Shown here one piece after another: positions 5,978-15,300 of a DNA stretch of 27,884 nt. How positions within the stretch are numbered: the first letter of the stretch is position 1; each line of letters opens with the position of its first letter. The notes below the pieces were generated by a model. It saw nothing but the letters and a program-made list of their open reading frames with translations, searched no databases and had not been told where the DNA came from. The position numbers and the translations under genes were made by a program. The DNA is from a virus. The stretch is taken from positions 1 through 27,884 of the IMG/VR virus record IMGVR_UViG_3300027857_000052; one strand, written 5' to 3'.

Positions 5978-6316
5978 GTGGGAACTGTCATCCTGCCCAC
6001 CTCGCCGTGGACGTTCTACGCCGTGTCCTCCGACGACGGCTTGGGCACCCTGTGGCTCGCGTTCACCGTCACGTTCACGGGCACGTGGGCGCCAGCCACG
6101 GCCCTGACCGGTGGCCAGGTGTTCCGCGCCGCGGCGTCGTCGTACACGCGGGTGGCGATCGGTCCGCTCAACACCGACGGGTCCATCCCGACCGGCACGA
6201 AGGTTGTGACGGTGCCGCTGGGAACGACCAACTTCACCGCCAATCAACTGCACGCCGCTGGACTGAATACGGTCGCTGACATCACCGGGGCGCCGCAGAT
6301 CACCGCCCTGCCCTGA
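5978..6316 (+). CDS. Putative virion structural protein (112 aa)
   Basis: The GTG start at 5978 follows AGGAG. The sequence is dominated by alternating hydrophobic beta-strand segments (LWLAFTVTFTGTW, TKVVTVPLGTTNFTA) with many Thr residues and no charged catalytic motifs. This suits a small beta-sandwich virion component. It is followed closely by the large repeat protein and may be part of the same fibre or decoration structure. The assignment rests on composition and neighbours. Confidence 0.55.
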   Translation: MGTVILPTSPWTFYAVSSDDGLGTLWLAFTVTFTGTWAPATALTGGQVFRAAASSYTRVAIGPLNTDGSIPTGTKVVTVPLGTTNFTANQLHAAGLNTVADITGAPQITALP

Positions 6317-6341
6317 CCCACCGGCGCGGGGGGTCTGAGCG

Positions 6342-9300
6342 GTGACGATCAGTGAGGACACCGCCAATCAGCCTTCCCCGGTCCATATCACCACCACCTC
6401 GGGCACGACCGGGTCGTTCAGCCCGCAGGCGGCCACGCTGCTGGTGGCGATGCTGGTCGGTGACGGCCCGGTCACCGCCGCCGAGACGGGATCCGTTTCC
6501 GACTCCGGCAGCCACACCTGGACCCGGCTCGTCCAGTCCAACACGCACGCGTCGGGTGTCAACGCCATCGGCGGGTTCTGCGAAGTCTGGGTCACCTACC
6601 TCAGCTCGGCCCCCGGGTCGATCACGGTCACCGGGTCGTGGACGCCCACCAGCGGCGCGGCCGCCGGTAACCTCGTCGTCCGGTCGCTACTCGGCGCGGC
6701 ATCAACCCAAACCGGGGTTACGGCCACCGCCGCGAACAACGGGTCGAACACGATCAACCCGACGGTGACGCTGACCCCCACCCAGGTCGGGTCATGGGTG
6801 TACGGGTGCGCGCTGGACTACACCACCAACTCGACGCTGACGGCCAATGGCAGCACGACCAGCATCGACCAGTTCAACGACTCCACCAACGGGGACACCT
6901 GGGCGACGTTCAAAGGCGCGGCGGCCACCACCACCCTCACATCAACGACGTTCGGATACACGAACGCCGCCGCCGCCTACCAGTTGGCGGCCGTTGAGAT
7001 CCTGCCCGCCGCGACATCAATCCCGTGGAACCCGCAGCGCACCACCCTGCCCACCGACCCGGGCACGTCGTGGTGGATCCAGCGGGACCGCCGCGACGCG
7101 AACACCGTCGCCACCCCGGCGAATCCGCTGCCCTCACCCCTGGACACGGCGTGGCAAGCCGACGCGAACTACTGGCACCTGTACGCAGACGCGGGCAACA
7201 CCGGTGGCCGGTCGTGGATGCCGCAGCAGCGGCCCTATATCTCCGATCCGAGCCTGCTCGCCGGCAACCCCGCTGATCCGCTGCTCGTGGCCGGCGGGGT
7301 GGGCGGCGACACGTGGCGTCGGTACGCGGTGCCCGACTACACCGACCGCCGCCTGGTCCCCGCGCAGCGACCGTACGTCTCCGACCCGAACCTCCTGACC
7401 ACCGCCCTGCTGGAAAACGAACTGCTCGGTGGTGCGGACGATCTCGCCCGGCACCGACACGCCGGCGTGTATACAGATCGCCGATTCGTTCCTCAGCAGC
7501 GCGCGTACGTGTCTGACCCGAACCTGTTGGCAACGGCGTTGCTTGAAGGGCCGCTCCTTGGTGGGGCCGATGACCTCACCCGGCATCGGGCGGCAGCCGA
7601 GTATATTGATCAGCGCCTCGTTCCTCGGCAGCGCCTGTACATCTCCGATCCGCTGCTCCTGACAACCGCCCTGCTTGAGTCTCCACTCCTGGGCGGCGCG
7701 GACGACCTGGCCCGGCACGCGAACACGTCTGTGTACCTGGATCGCAGGTTGGTCCCGCAGCAGCGTCCGTACGTGTCGGATCCGTCTCTCCTCGCGACGG
7801 CCCTGCTCGAGTCGCCGCTTCTCGGTGGTGCGGATGATCTGACTCGCCACGCGAACGTGTCGACCTACCTCGACCGGCGCTTGGTGCCCCAGCAACGGCC
7901 GTACGTGTCGGACCCGCTGCTGTTGACGACGGCTCTGCTGGAGTCGCCTCTGTTGGGTGGGTTCGACGACACCGCGCGGCACCAGTCCGCAGCCGAGCAA
8001 GTTGACCGGCGTGAGGTGCCGCAGCAGCGGATCTACATTTCCCCACCCGGCCTGTTGGACACCGCCGAGCTGGAGAACGAACTGCTCGGCGGGGCGACGA
8101 CCGGGCTGCGCTCAGCCACCCCCGCCACCCACGCAGACCGCCGCCTCGTACCGCAGCAGCGCGCCTACATCTCCACGGTGGGCCTGCTGGACACGGCCCT
8201 GTTGGAGTCGCCCCTGCTGGGTGAGGCCACCACCCCGCTGCGCCGGGGCGCGGCGGTCACGAACCCCGCCGTGTGGTGGATGCCGCACCAGCCCACCTTC
8301 CCGGGGCCGCTCGACCAGGCCCTCCTCGAAACCCCGCTGCTGGGTGCGGCGGAGGACCTGCGTCGCCGGCAGACCGGCGCATACCAGGACCGCCGCCTCG
8401 TTCCCGACCAGCGGCTCTACATCAGCGGGGTTGGCCAACTCGACACCGCCCTCCTCGAGTCGCCCCTACTCGGGCAGGCCACGATCAGCACCCAGTACCT
8501 GGTGCCGGCCACCCACAGCCCACGCTGGTGGATGCCGCAGCAACCCGCCCGGCAAACGTGGTACTTCGACGCCGGCCCGGGGACACCACCCCTCACCCTC
8601 GCCTGGGGTGCGGACGGAAACCTCGTCCTCCTGTACAACACCGCCGGGTGGCAGCCTGACCGGCGCCTCGTTCCGCAGCAGCGGTCCTATATCAGCGACC
8701 CGTCGTTCTACCCGGTCGTCGCCCCCATCGACCCGCTGACCGTGGCGTGGGGTGCGGGCGGCCCCTACTGGCACCTGTACAACACGGCCGCCGACCAGAT
8801 TGACCGGAGGCTGGTTCCGCAGCAACGGGCGTACATTTCCGACCCCACCCTCCTCAGCACCGCCCTGCTGGAAGGTGTTCTCCTCGGCGGGGCGGACGAC
8901 CGCCCCCGCCGGTGGCTGACCGCCGCCACCCACACAGACCGGCGGCAGGTGCCGCAGCAACGCACCAACATCGATCCGCTGCTCCTGACAACCGCCCTGT
9001 TGGAAAGCCCCTTACTCGGCGCGGCGGATGACCTGGCCCGGCACGCGCTGCTCTCGGCGTACCTGGACCGGCGGCTTGTTCCTGCCCAGCGCGCCTACAT
9101 CTCCCCGCCGGGGCTGCTCGACACCGCGTTGCTCGAAACCCCGCTCCTCGGCGGCGCGGACGATCTGCAACGCCGGTTCCTGACCGCGGTCGAGCTCGCC
9201 GACCGGAGGCTGGTTCCGCAGCAGCGCGTCTACTTCGACCCGAGCCTGTTGGCGACCGCGCTTCTGGAGTCGCCCCTGCTTGGGGGTGCCACCACCTGGA

Positions 9301-9767
9301 CCCGCCACGGACCGGCCACCCACACAGACAGGCGCGCCGTACCGCAGCAGCGGCCCTATGTCAGCAACCCGGACCTGCTCGCCACGGCCCTCCTCGAATC
9401 CCCGCTCCTCGGGGCGGTAGACAGTCTGCTGCGTCACGCCACCTGGTTCACCAACCCACCCGCCGGTGGTCAGCAGGCCGCCCGCTACGACCAGGCCCCG
9501 TTCACCCCGCCCACCAACCCGGCGGATCCGCTGCTGGTCTCCGGTGGTGTGGGTGGCGACACGTGGCGCCGCTACCAGCTGCCCGGGTACGGGTGGCGCC
9601 CCCTGCTGCTCATCCAGCAGCGCACCCCCACCGCATCCCAGGGCACCATCCGGGACCTGATCCTCGTCCTCGGCCAACCCGCCGGGAAGTGGCAGATCGG
9701 TGGCGTCACCCGCTCGGTGTGGCAGGTCAGCGACGCGATCGCCAAATGGACGATCGGGGAGGTCTGA
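6342..9767 (+). CDS. Large repeat protein, probable phage fibre or surface protein (1141 aa)
   Basis: GTG 6342 follows a G-rich SD. Residues 1-230 form a Thr/Ser-rich beta domain like those of phage surface proteins. From about residue 335 to 1032 there are sixteen tandem units of about 44 residues, each opening with DRRLVPQQRxYISDP and continuing with LLxTALLESPLLGGADD. Units 8 and 10 open with WWMPxQP instead. The array is flanked by two copies of NPADPLLVxGGVGGDTWRRY (about residues 311 and 1063), acting like caps. The C terminus has a WQIGG/WQVSD/WTIGE triplet. No enzyme motif is seen. It sits just upstream of the terminase, an unusual place for a fibre gene. I know no named family for this unit. 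Confidence 0.75.
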   Translation: MTISEDTANQPSPVHITTTSGTTGSFSPQAATLLVAMLVGDGPVTAAETGSVSDSGSHTWTRLVQSNTHASGVNAIGGFCEVWVTYLSSAPGSITVTGSWTPTSGAAAGNLVVRSLLGAASTQTGVTATAANNGSNTINPTVTLTPTQVGSWVYGCALDYTTNSTLTANGSTTSIDQFNDSTNGDTWATFKGAAATTTLTSTTFGYTNAAAAYQLAAVEILPAATSIPWNPQRTTLPTDPGTSWWIQRDRRDANTVATPANPLPSPLDTAWQADANYWHLYADAGNTGGRSWMPQQRPYISDPSLLAGNPADPLLVAGGVGGDTWRRYAVPDYTDRRLVPAQRPYVSDPNLLTTALLENELLGGADDLARHRHAGVYTDRRFVPQQRAYVSDPNLLATALLEGPLLGGADDLTRHRAAAEYIDQRLVPRQRLYISDPLLLTTALLESPLLGGADDLARHANTSVYLDRRLVPQQRPYVSDPSLLATALLESPLLGGADDLTRHANVSTYLDRRLVPQQRPYVSDPLLLTTALLESPLLGGFDDTARHQSAAEQVDRREVPQQRIYISPPGLLDTAELENELLGGATTGLRSATPATHADRRLVPQQRAYISTVGLLDTALLESPLLGEATTPLRRGAAVTNPAVWWMPHQPTFPGPLDQALLETPLLGAAEDLRRRQTGAYQDRRLVPDQRLYISGVGQLDTALLESPLLGQATISTQYLVPATHSPRWWMPQQPARQTWYFDAGPGTPPLTLAWGADGNLVLLYNTAGWQPDRRLVPQQRSYISDPSFYPVVAPIDPLTVAWGAGGPYWHLYNTAADQIDRRLVPQQRAYISDPTLLSTALLEGVLLGGADDRPRRWLTAATHTDRRQVPQQRTNIDPLLLTTALLESPLLGAADDLARHALLSAYLDRRLVPAQRAYISPPGLLDTALLETPLLGGADDLQRRFLTAVELADRRLVPQQRVYFDPSLLATALLESPLLGGATTWTRHGPATHTDRRAVPQQRPYVSNPDLLATALLESPLLGAVDSLLRHATWFTNPPAGGQQAARYDQAPFTPPTNPADPLLVSGGVGGDTWRRYQLPGYGWRPLLLIQQRTPTASQGTIRDLILVLGQPAGKWQIGGVTRSVWQVSDAIAKWTIGEV
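7344..9440 (+). repeat. Tandem array of sixteen about 132-bp coding repeats
   Basis: Each unit encodes about 44 residues, starting at the DRR triplet (first at 7344, last at 9327). Protein identity between units 1-5 is high. DNA identity is visibly lower, because the same residues use different synonymous codons from unit to unit, especially in LLESPLLGG. The array is in frame throughout and is not a CRISPR or transposon. Confidence 0.85.
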
Positions 9768-9768
9768 G

Positions 9769-10086
9769 TTGCTGACCATCGCCGCCGCGTCCCTGGAGTA
9801 CGTGCGGGTACCAGTCACCGCCACCGCCGCTGGCCTACCCGTGGACCCAACCAGCGACTCGGTGGCGATGGCGTTCATGCCGAACCCCACCACCCAACCC
9901 GGGTCGGGGGACTGGCACACCGCCTCGTGGGACACGGGCACCTTCGGCGGCAGGTACATCGCCCAGTGCCTCATCGGCCCGGGTGGGGGTGTGCAACTGA
10001 ACCCGGCCACCTGGTGGGTATGGGTGAAGATCGTCGACAGCCCCGAAGTACCCGTCCGGGCCGCCGGCACCCTCCAAATCATCTGA
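9769..10086 (+). CDS. Putative virion protein with beta-sandwich character (105 aa)
   Basis: I start it at TTG 9769, one base after the repeat-protein stop, because GGGGAGG lies upstream at good spacing and the protein from there (MLTIAAASLEYVRVPVTA...) is coherent. The pattern of strands, the central TWWVWVKI and the terminal DSPEVPVRAAGTLQII resemble small Ig-like proteins seen near virion genes in actinobacterial prophages. Function is unknown. Its stop codon lies within a small hairpin that precedes the terminase genes. Confidence 0.6.
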   Translation: MLTIAAASLEYVRVPVTATAAGLPVDPTSDSVAMAFMPNPTTQPGSGDWHTASWDTGTFGGRYIAQCLIGPGGGVQLNPATWWVWVKIVDSPEVPVRAAGTLQII

Positions 10087-10113
10087 CCCCGAAGTTACCC
10101 ACGGGTTCGGGTC
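10085..10113 (+). terminator. Hairpin between accessory and packaging modules
   Basis: GACCCCGAA (10085-10093) pairs with TTCGGGTC (10106-10113), 8 bp with one bulged C, overlapping the preceding stop codon. No U-run follows. The 100-bp gap to the small terminase gene is one of the larger gaps in the late region, so this may separate transcripts. Confidence 0.35.
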
Positions 10114-10186
10114 TCGCGTTTATCGGGCTCAAGACCACTTTCCGATCATGCAACAGTCGAACGTGACCCCCCAAGGAACGTGAACC

Positions 10187-10711
10187 ATGGCCAGGCCAAC
10201 CAAAGCCCAACGGGTCACCATCGTGCAGCGCCGCGCCGCGGCCGTGACCATGCGGCAGCAAGGCGCGGACTGGCAGACCATCGCCGACAAGCTTGGCTAC
10301 AAGACGCGCGGCGCCGCCTGCCAGGACGTGAACCGCGCACTCGAGCAGGCCGTCGCCGAACAGGCCACCAGCGTCGAAGCCCTCCGCCAGCAGGAACTGA
10401 ACCGCCTCGACGAACTGTGGGCCGACGCGTACGCCATCCTGAAGCGACGGCACCTGACCGTCAACCAGGGCAGGGTCATCCTCGACCCTGACACGGGGGA
10501 GAAACTCCGCGACGATGCTCCCCGCCTTCAAGCCATCGACCGCCTGTTGAAGATCCAGGAGAGGCGGGCGAAGTACCTCGGGCTCGACGCCCCCACGAAG
10601 GTGGAGGCGATCACCATTGACGCGATCGATGCTGAGATCGCCCGCCTCGTCGCCGAGCTTGACGGCGCTGAAGCTGGCGAAGCTGAAGGAGCTGAGGCAC
10701 CTTCAAGCTGA
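10187..10711 (+). CDS. terS: Terminase small subunit (TerS-like)
   Basis: 174 aa, starting at ATG 10187 behind AAGGAAC. Residues 1-50 carry a helix-turn-helix (MRQQGADWQTIADKLGYKTRGAACQDVNRAL) of the kind TerS uses to recognise packaging sites. A long helical oligomerisation region follows (QQELNRLDELWADAYAIL; LQAIDRLLKIQERRAKYLGLD), then an acidic Glu/Ala-rich tail. TerS forms a ring that recruits phage DNA to TerL. The gene lies directly before and overlaps terL by about 95 bp in another frame, which strongly supports the assignment. Confidence 0.75.
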   Translation: MARPTKAQRVTIVQRRAAAVTMRQQGADWQTIADKLGYKTRGAACQDVNRALEQAVAEQATSVEALRQQELNRLDELWADAYAILKRRHLTVNQGRVILDPDTGEKLRDDAPRLQAIDRLLKIQERRAKYLGLDAPTKVEAITIDAIDAEIARLVAELDGAEAGEAEGAEAPSS

Positions 10712-12317
10712 GGTTGCGCAGCGCCGCCAGCTGACCTCAACCCGGACGTGGCCCAGCCCCGGCGACCTCGCACGGGCGTTGACCCCCACAACCATCCAAA
10801 CCCCAGCCCTCGATGTTGTTGACGACGCCATCCGGTGGGCGTACACCACCAAGGCCGCACGGCTGATCGTGTCGCTGCCCCCGCAGGAGGGAAAGAGCGA
10901 AAGGGTCACCAAGACCGGTTCGCTGTGGGCACTGATCAGGGACCCCCAGCTGCGGATCGGTATCGTCTCGTACGCCCAGTCGCTGGCTGAGGGCTTCGGC
11001 CGGGACATCCGCAACTGGGTCACCACCTACAACGGTGACGACGGATCCCTCGACCTCGGGTTGCGCATTGCCCGGGACAACGGGTCGGCCCGCCGGTGGC
11101 AGTTGTCCGGCCACCGCGGCGGGGTCATCTGCGTCGGCATCGGATCGGGTCTGACGGGCCGCCCGCTTGACGCGCTGGTCATCGACGATCCGTTCGCTGA
11201 CCGGATCCAGGCCGCGTCCGCCTACTACCGGGACCGGGTGTGGGACTGGTGGCGGGCGGTCGGATCCACCCGCCTCGCCCCCGGCGCCCCGGTGATCGTG
11301 ATCCTGACCCGGTGGCATGAGGACGACCTCGCCGGCCGGCTGGTCGCGGCGGAGGACGGGGACCGGTGGCGGGTCGTCAACATTCCCGCCCTCGCCGATC
11401 ACGATCCGGCGAAAGGCCAAACCGACCCGTTGGGTCGGCAACCCGGCGAGTGGTTGCAGTCCGCGCGGGGCCGCAGCGTCGCCGAGTGGGAAGCGATCCG
11501 CATCCAGGCCGGTGTTCGGGTGTTCACCGCCCTGTACCAGGGCCGGCCGTCACCGGACGCGGGGAATGTGTGGCAGCGTCAGTGGTGGCGCCGCTACTCG
11601 GTGCCCCTGTGGTCGCAGCACCCGACTATCCCCGACGCGTACCGGGTCGACGAGTACGACGAGATGGTCATGTCGTGGGACATGGCGTTCAAGGACACGA
11701 AGTCGTCGGACTATGTTGTTGGCCAGGTGTGGTGCCGCCGCGGCGCGAACGTGTACCTGCTTGACCAGGTGCACAAGCGGCTGTCGTTCACCGACACCCT
11801 CGTCGCGTTCAAGGCGCTGGTGGCCCGGTGGCCGCAGGCCACCGGGAAGTACGTGGAAGACAAAGCCAACGGCACCGCGATCATTGACACCCTGAAGTCG
11901 AAGATTCCCGGCATCGTTGCCCTGTCCCCCACGGAAAGCAAGTACGCGCGGGCGAATGCGGTCGCACCGGTCGTGGAAGCCGGCAACGTGTTTCTGCCTG
12001 AGGCGGAGATCGCCCTGTTCGATCCTGAGGAACTGGTCACCGAAGCGGCGGACTTCCCGAACGGCGCCCACGACGACCAGGTTGACGCGACAAGTCAGGC
12101 GTTGGCGCAGATGCTGCTCGACGGCACCGGGGCGCAGGCGTGGATCGACTACGTGCGCCGCAAGGCGCAGACGGTGACCGCAACCGTTCCCGACCCGGCC
12201 GCTGCGCCCTCACCTGAACCGCACGCCCCGGCTGGGGAGGCGCCACCCGAAGACCCCGCCACCGCCCGTAAACGTGCCCGGGACGCCGCTTTCCGGGAGC
12301 AGCAGCAGCGCCGATAG
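10617..12317 (+). CDS. terL: Terminase large subunit (ATPase/nuclease)
   Basis: 566 aa. The ATPase half shows a Walker A variant (SLPPQEGKSE, K93), Walker B (LVIDDPF, D190/D191) and a coupling segment (ILTRWHEDD). The nuclease half shows the RNase H-like acidic set: D355 in SWDMAF, E414 in YVEDKANG and D486/D487 in AHDDQVDA. It powers DNA translocation into the procapsid and cuts concatemers. The C-terminal 60 residues are Pro-rich and disordered. TTG 10617 has the best SD (GGAGG, 9 bp before), giving a 95-bp overlap with terS; ATG 10629 or TTG 10659 are alternatives. The stop TAG overlaps the GTG of the portal gene. Confidence 0.92.
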   Translation: MTRSMLRSPASSPSLTALKLAKLKELRHLQAEVAQRRQLTSTRTWPSPGDLARALTPTTIQTPALDVVDDAIRWAYTTKAARLIVSLPPQEGKSERVTKTGSLWALIRDPQLRIGIVSYAQSLAEGFGRDIRNWVTTYNGDDGSLDLGLRIARDNGSARRWQLSGHRGGVICVGIGSGLTGRPLDALVIDDPFADRIQAASAYYRDRVWDWWRAVGSTRLAPGAPVIVILTRWHEDDLAGRLVAAEDGDRWRVVNIPALADHDPAKGQTDPLGRQPGEWLQSARGRSVAEWEAIRIQAGVRVFTALYQGRPSPDAGNVWQRQWWRRYSVPLWSQHPTIPDAYRVDEYDEMVMSWDMAFKDTKSSDYVVGQVWCRRGANVYLLDQVHKRLSFTDTLVAFKALVARWPQATGKYVEDKANGTAIIDTLKSKIPGIVALSPTESKYARANAVAPVVEAGNVFLPEAEIALFDPEELVTEAADFPNGAHDDQVDATSQALAQMLLDGTGAQAWIDYVRRKAQTVTATVPDPAAAPSPEPHAPAGEAPPEDPATARKRARDAAFREQQQRR

Positions 12318-15300
12318 TGGGGGTGCCGTCCCGCATGGGTGTCCGCTCCCGCCTCGCCGACCTCGGCACCGTACTGGTCAAGCGGTTCGGGCAGAACAAG
12401 CCCACCGACGTCGCCGCGGGTGAAACCGCCGCGGGGATGGATGTCACCCGCCCGTTCTCCCCGGGCGAGCCGATCGGCCCGTACGACGGGTACTCCCGCA
12501 CTCCCCGGTCCCGGGACTTCGTCCCGGGCTACAACATTGCGGCCCGCCCCCGCAGCCACGAACGGGTCGCCTTCGAAACCCTAAAAGGCCTCGTCGAAGC
12601 GTACGACGTGGCGCAAACCTGCATCTGGCACCGCATCGACTCGATCCGGGCACTGGAATGGTCCCTGGTTCCGGTGCGCGGGTTCTCCGGCGACGCGGAC
12701 ACGGCCATCGACCGGGGCATGGCAGCCCTGGAAAAGCCGGACCGGAAAACCCCATTCCCGAACTGGTTGGCGAAGTGGCTGTACGACGTGTTGGCCTACG
12801 ACGCCGGCACCTTGTACCGGATGCGCAACCGGGGCGGCCGGCCCATCGGGCTGAAGGTCGTGGACGGCACCCTCGTCGCGCCGCTGCTCGACTACTGGGG
12901 TGACTCCCCCGAACCGCCCGCCGAGGCGTACGTGCAGTACGTGCACGGCCTGCCGTGGAACTGGCTGACCCGCGACGACCTCGTGTACGAGCCGTTCCGG
13001 CCGGTCGCGAACAGCCCCTACGGCCGCGCCCCGCTCGAGTCGGTGCTGCTGAACGCGAACACGGACCTGCGGTTCCAGGCCTACTTCCTGCAACGGTTCA
13101 CCGAGGGCAACATTCCTGAGGCGTTCGCGTCGGCCCCGGAAACCTGGTCACCGAACCAGATTGAGCAGTTCCAGGAGTACTGGGACGCGTTCATGCTCGG
13201 CGACCAGTCGGTAAAGCATCAGATCCGGTGGATTCCCGGCGGGTCGAGCATCGCGTGGAGTAACGAGAAGGACTTCCAGGACCACTTCTCCCTGTTCTTG
13301 ATGCGTAAGACCTGCGCGGCTTTTCATGTGGTGCCCGCCGACCTGGGGTTCACCGAGAGCGTCAACCGGTCCTCCGGCGAGACGCAGGCCGACGTTCAGC
13401 ACCGCGTCGGGGACCTGCCCCTCATCGCCCACATCCAAGGCATCCTCACCACCTTCCTCCGCAAGGACCTGGGCCTTCCGCTGCAGTTCCTGTTCGACAC
13501 CGGGCAGGAAAAGGACGACCGGTTGGCGCAGGCCCAGGCGTGGGAGATTTACATCTCCTCCGGCATGGCGTCCCCGGACGAGGGCCGGGAGAAGCTCCTC
13601 GGCCTGCCCGGGGATCCGCAGCGCCCCACGCCCCGCTTCTACGCCACGAACCGGTTGGGCCCGGTGCCGCTCCTGTCGATCCAGGGCGTGTCAGGCAAGG
13701 TCGATTCGGAAACGTTCGGCCCCGCCCCGGACCAGCCGGTCCTGTACCAGCCGTTCGTCGCCGCACCCGGTGTGGTTCCCGCCGCTGGTACGACCGACGC
13801 GAAAGCGTCCCTCGCCGCGGAGGACGCCTATCAGCTTCAGGTCCGTGACCAGTTGGAAGGCCAAACCGCGCAGCCGGGTCCGGTCGCGAAAGACGGCACC
13901 CCCACGGTGGGCGTGACTGCGGAAACGGGCATCGTCAGCTACGACCTGAACGGCCGCAGCGGCAGCGCCGGGCGGCACCGAGCGCCCGACGACGAAGACG
14001 ACCCGGACGAGGCGCAGCGCGCCGAACTGGTAAAGCGGGAACTCGCCGCGTTCCGCAACTTCCGCGCCGCCCGCCGCCGCAGCGGCGCGTGGCGGGACTT
14101 CACGTTCGTGCACACCGACCCGGTCACCGGGCATCGCCTCAACGACGCCGGCCGCCTCGCTGTGCGTAAGGCCGCCGGGCAGGTCGCCGTGGCCGGGCTA
14201 GCGGTACGCGCCGCAGACACCGGCCGCGTGCTGATGCTGCAACGCGCCCTGGACGACGACGACCCGGCCGGCGGCACTCTCGAGTTCCCCGGCGGCCACA
14301 TCGAAGAGGGCGAGACACCGTTGCGCGCGGCGTGGCGGGAGTGGAGCGAGGAGACGGGTTGCATACCCCCGCCGGGCGAGTGTACCGGCGAGTGGACCAG
14401 CTCCAACGACATCTATCAGGGCATCGTCTGGACCGTCACCAACGAGGCGTGCGTGCCGGTACGCGGCGACGCCCAGGTCGGTAACCCAGACGACCCCGAT
14501 GGCGACTGCGTCGAAGCGGTCATGTGGGTCGATCCCGATCACCTCGTCGACAACCCAATGGTCCGACCGGAACTCGCCGCAGATCTGGTACTGGTCCTCA
14601 CCGCACTTGGTGGGGACCCGCCCGGCGAACTGGTGAAAGCGGGTGGTGGCCCAAAAGACCCGGCCCCGGCCCCCGACTGGCCGGGGTGGGAATGGGACCA
14701 GCAGGTCGCTGACCACTGGGCACCCCTGATCGCCGACGCCACCGGCAGCGCCCTGACCGAACAGCGCGCCGCGCAGGTGGTGGCCGCCTACCAGTCCACC
14801 GACCAGCCCAGCGACGACACCAGCCGGGACGCGGCGGTCGCCACCGTGGCGCTGTGGCTGGCCAGGCAGGACATCACCGCCACACCACAACTCACCCAGA
14901 CCCTGACCGGGTTGTACGCCGACGCGTACCTCATCGGCGCCGCGTCCGCCAGCGCACTGCTTGATGGGGGGAAACCGGACCTGGGTGGGTGGCGGCCCGG
15001 TGACACCGCCACCACCCAGGACCGCTTGGCCCAGCTCGACGGCACACCGGGACTGGCGGACCTGCTCGACACCGCACCCGACATGGCCGCCGGCATCCTG
15101 GACACCCGCACCGAAGCGGCCGCCCGGGTACTGCTCGACGGCACCGCCGCCGGGGACAGCACCGCCAACATGACCGCTGGCCTCCTCGCCGCGTTCAGCA
15201 ACATCGGGGGCGCCCGAACCGTCGCGGTCACCGAAGTGGTCGCCGCCTCAAGTGTCGCGTCGATGGCCCTGTACGTAGCGCGGGGTGTGGAGTGGGGCCG

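Noticed and set aside
7344-9440. CRISPR array or transposon repeats
   Set aside because: The repeats are about 132 bp, continuous, in frame and vary by synonymous changes; there are no spacers and no transposase.
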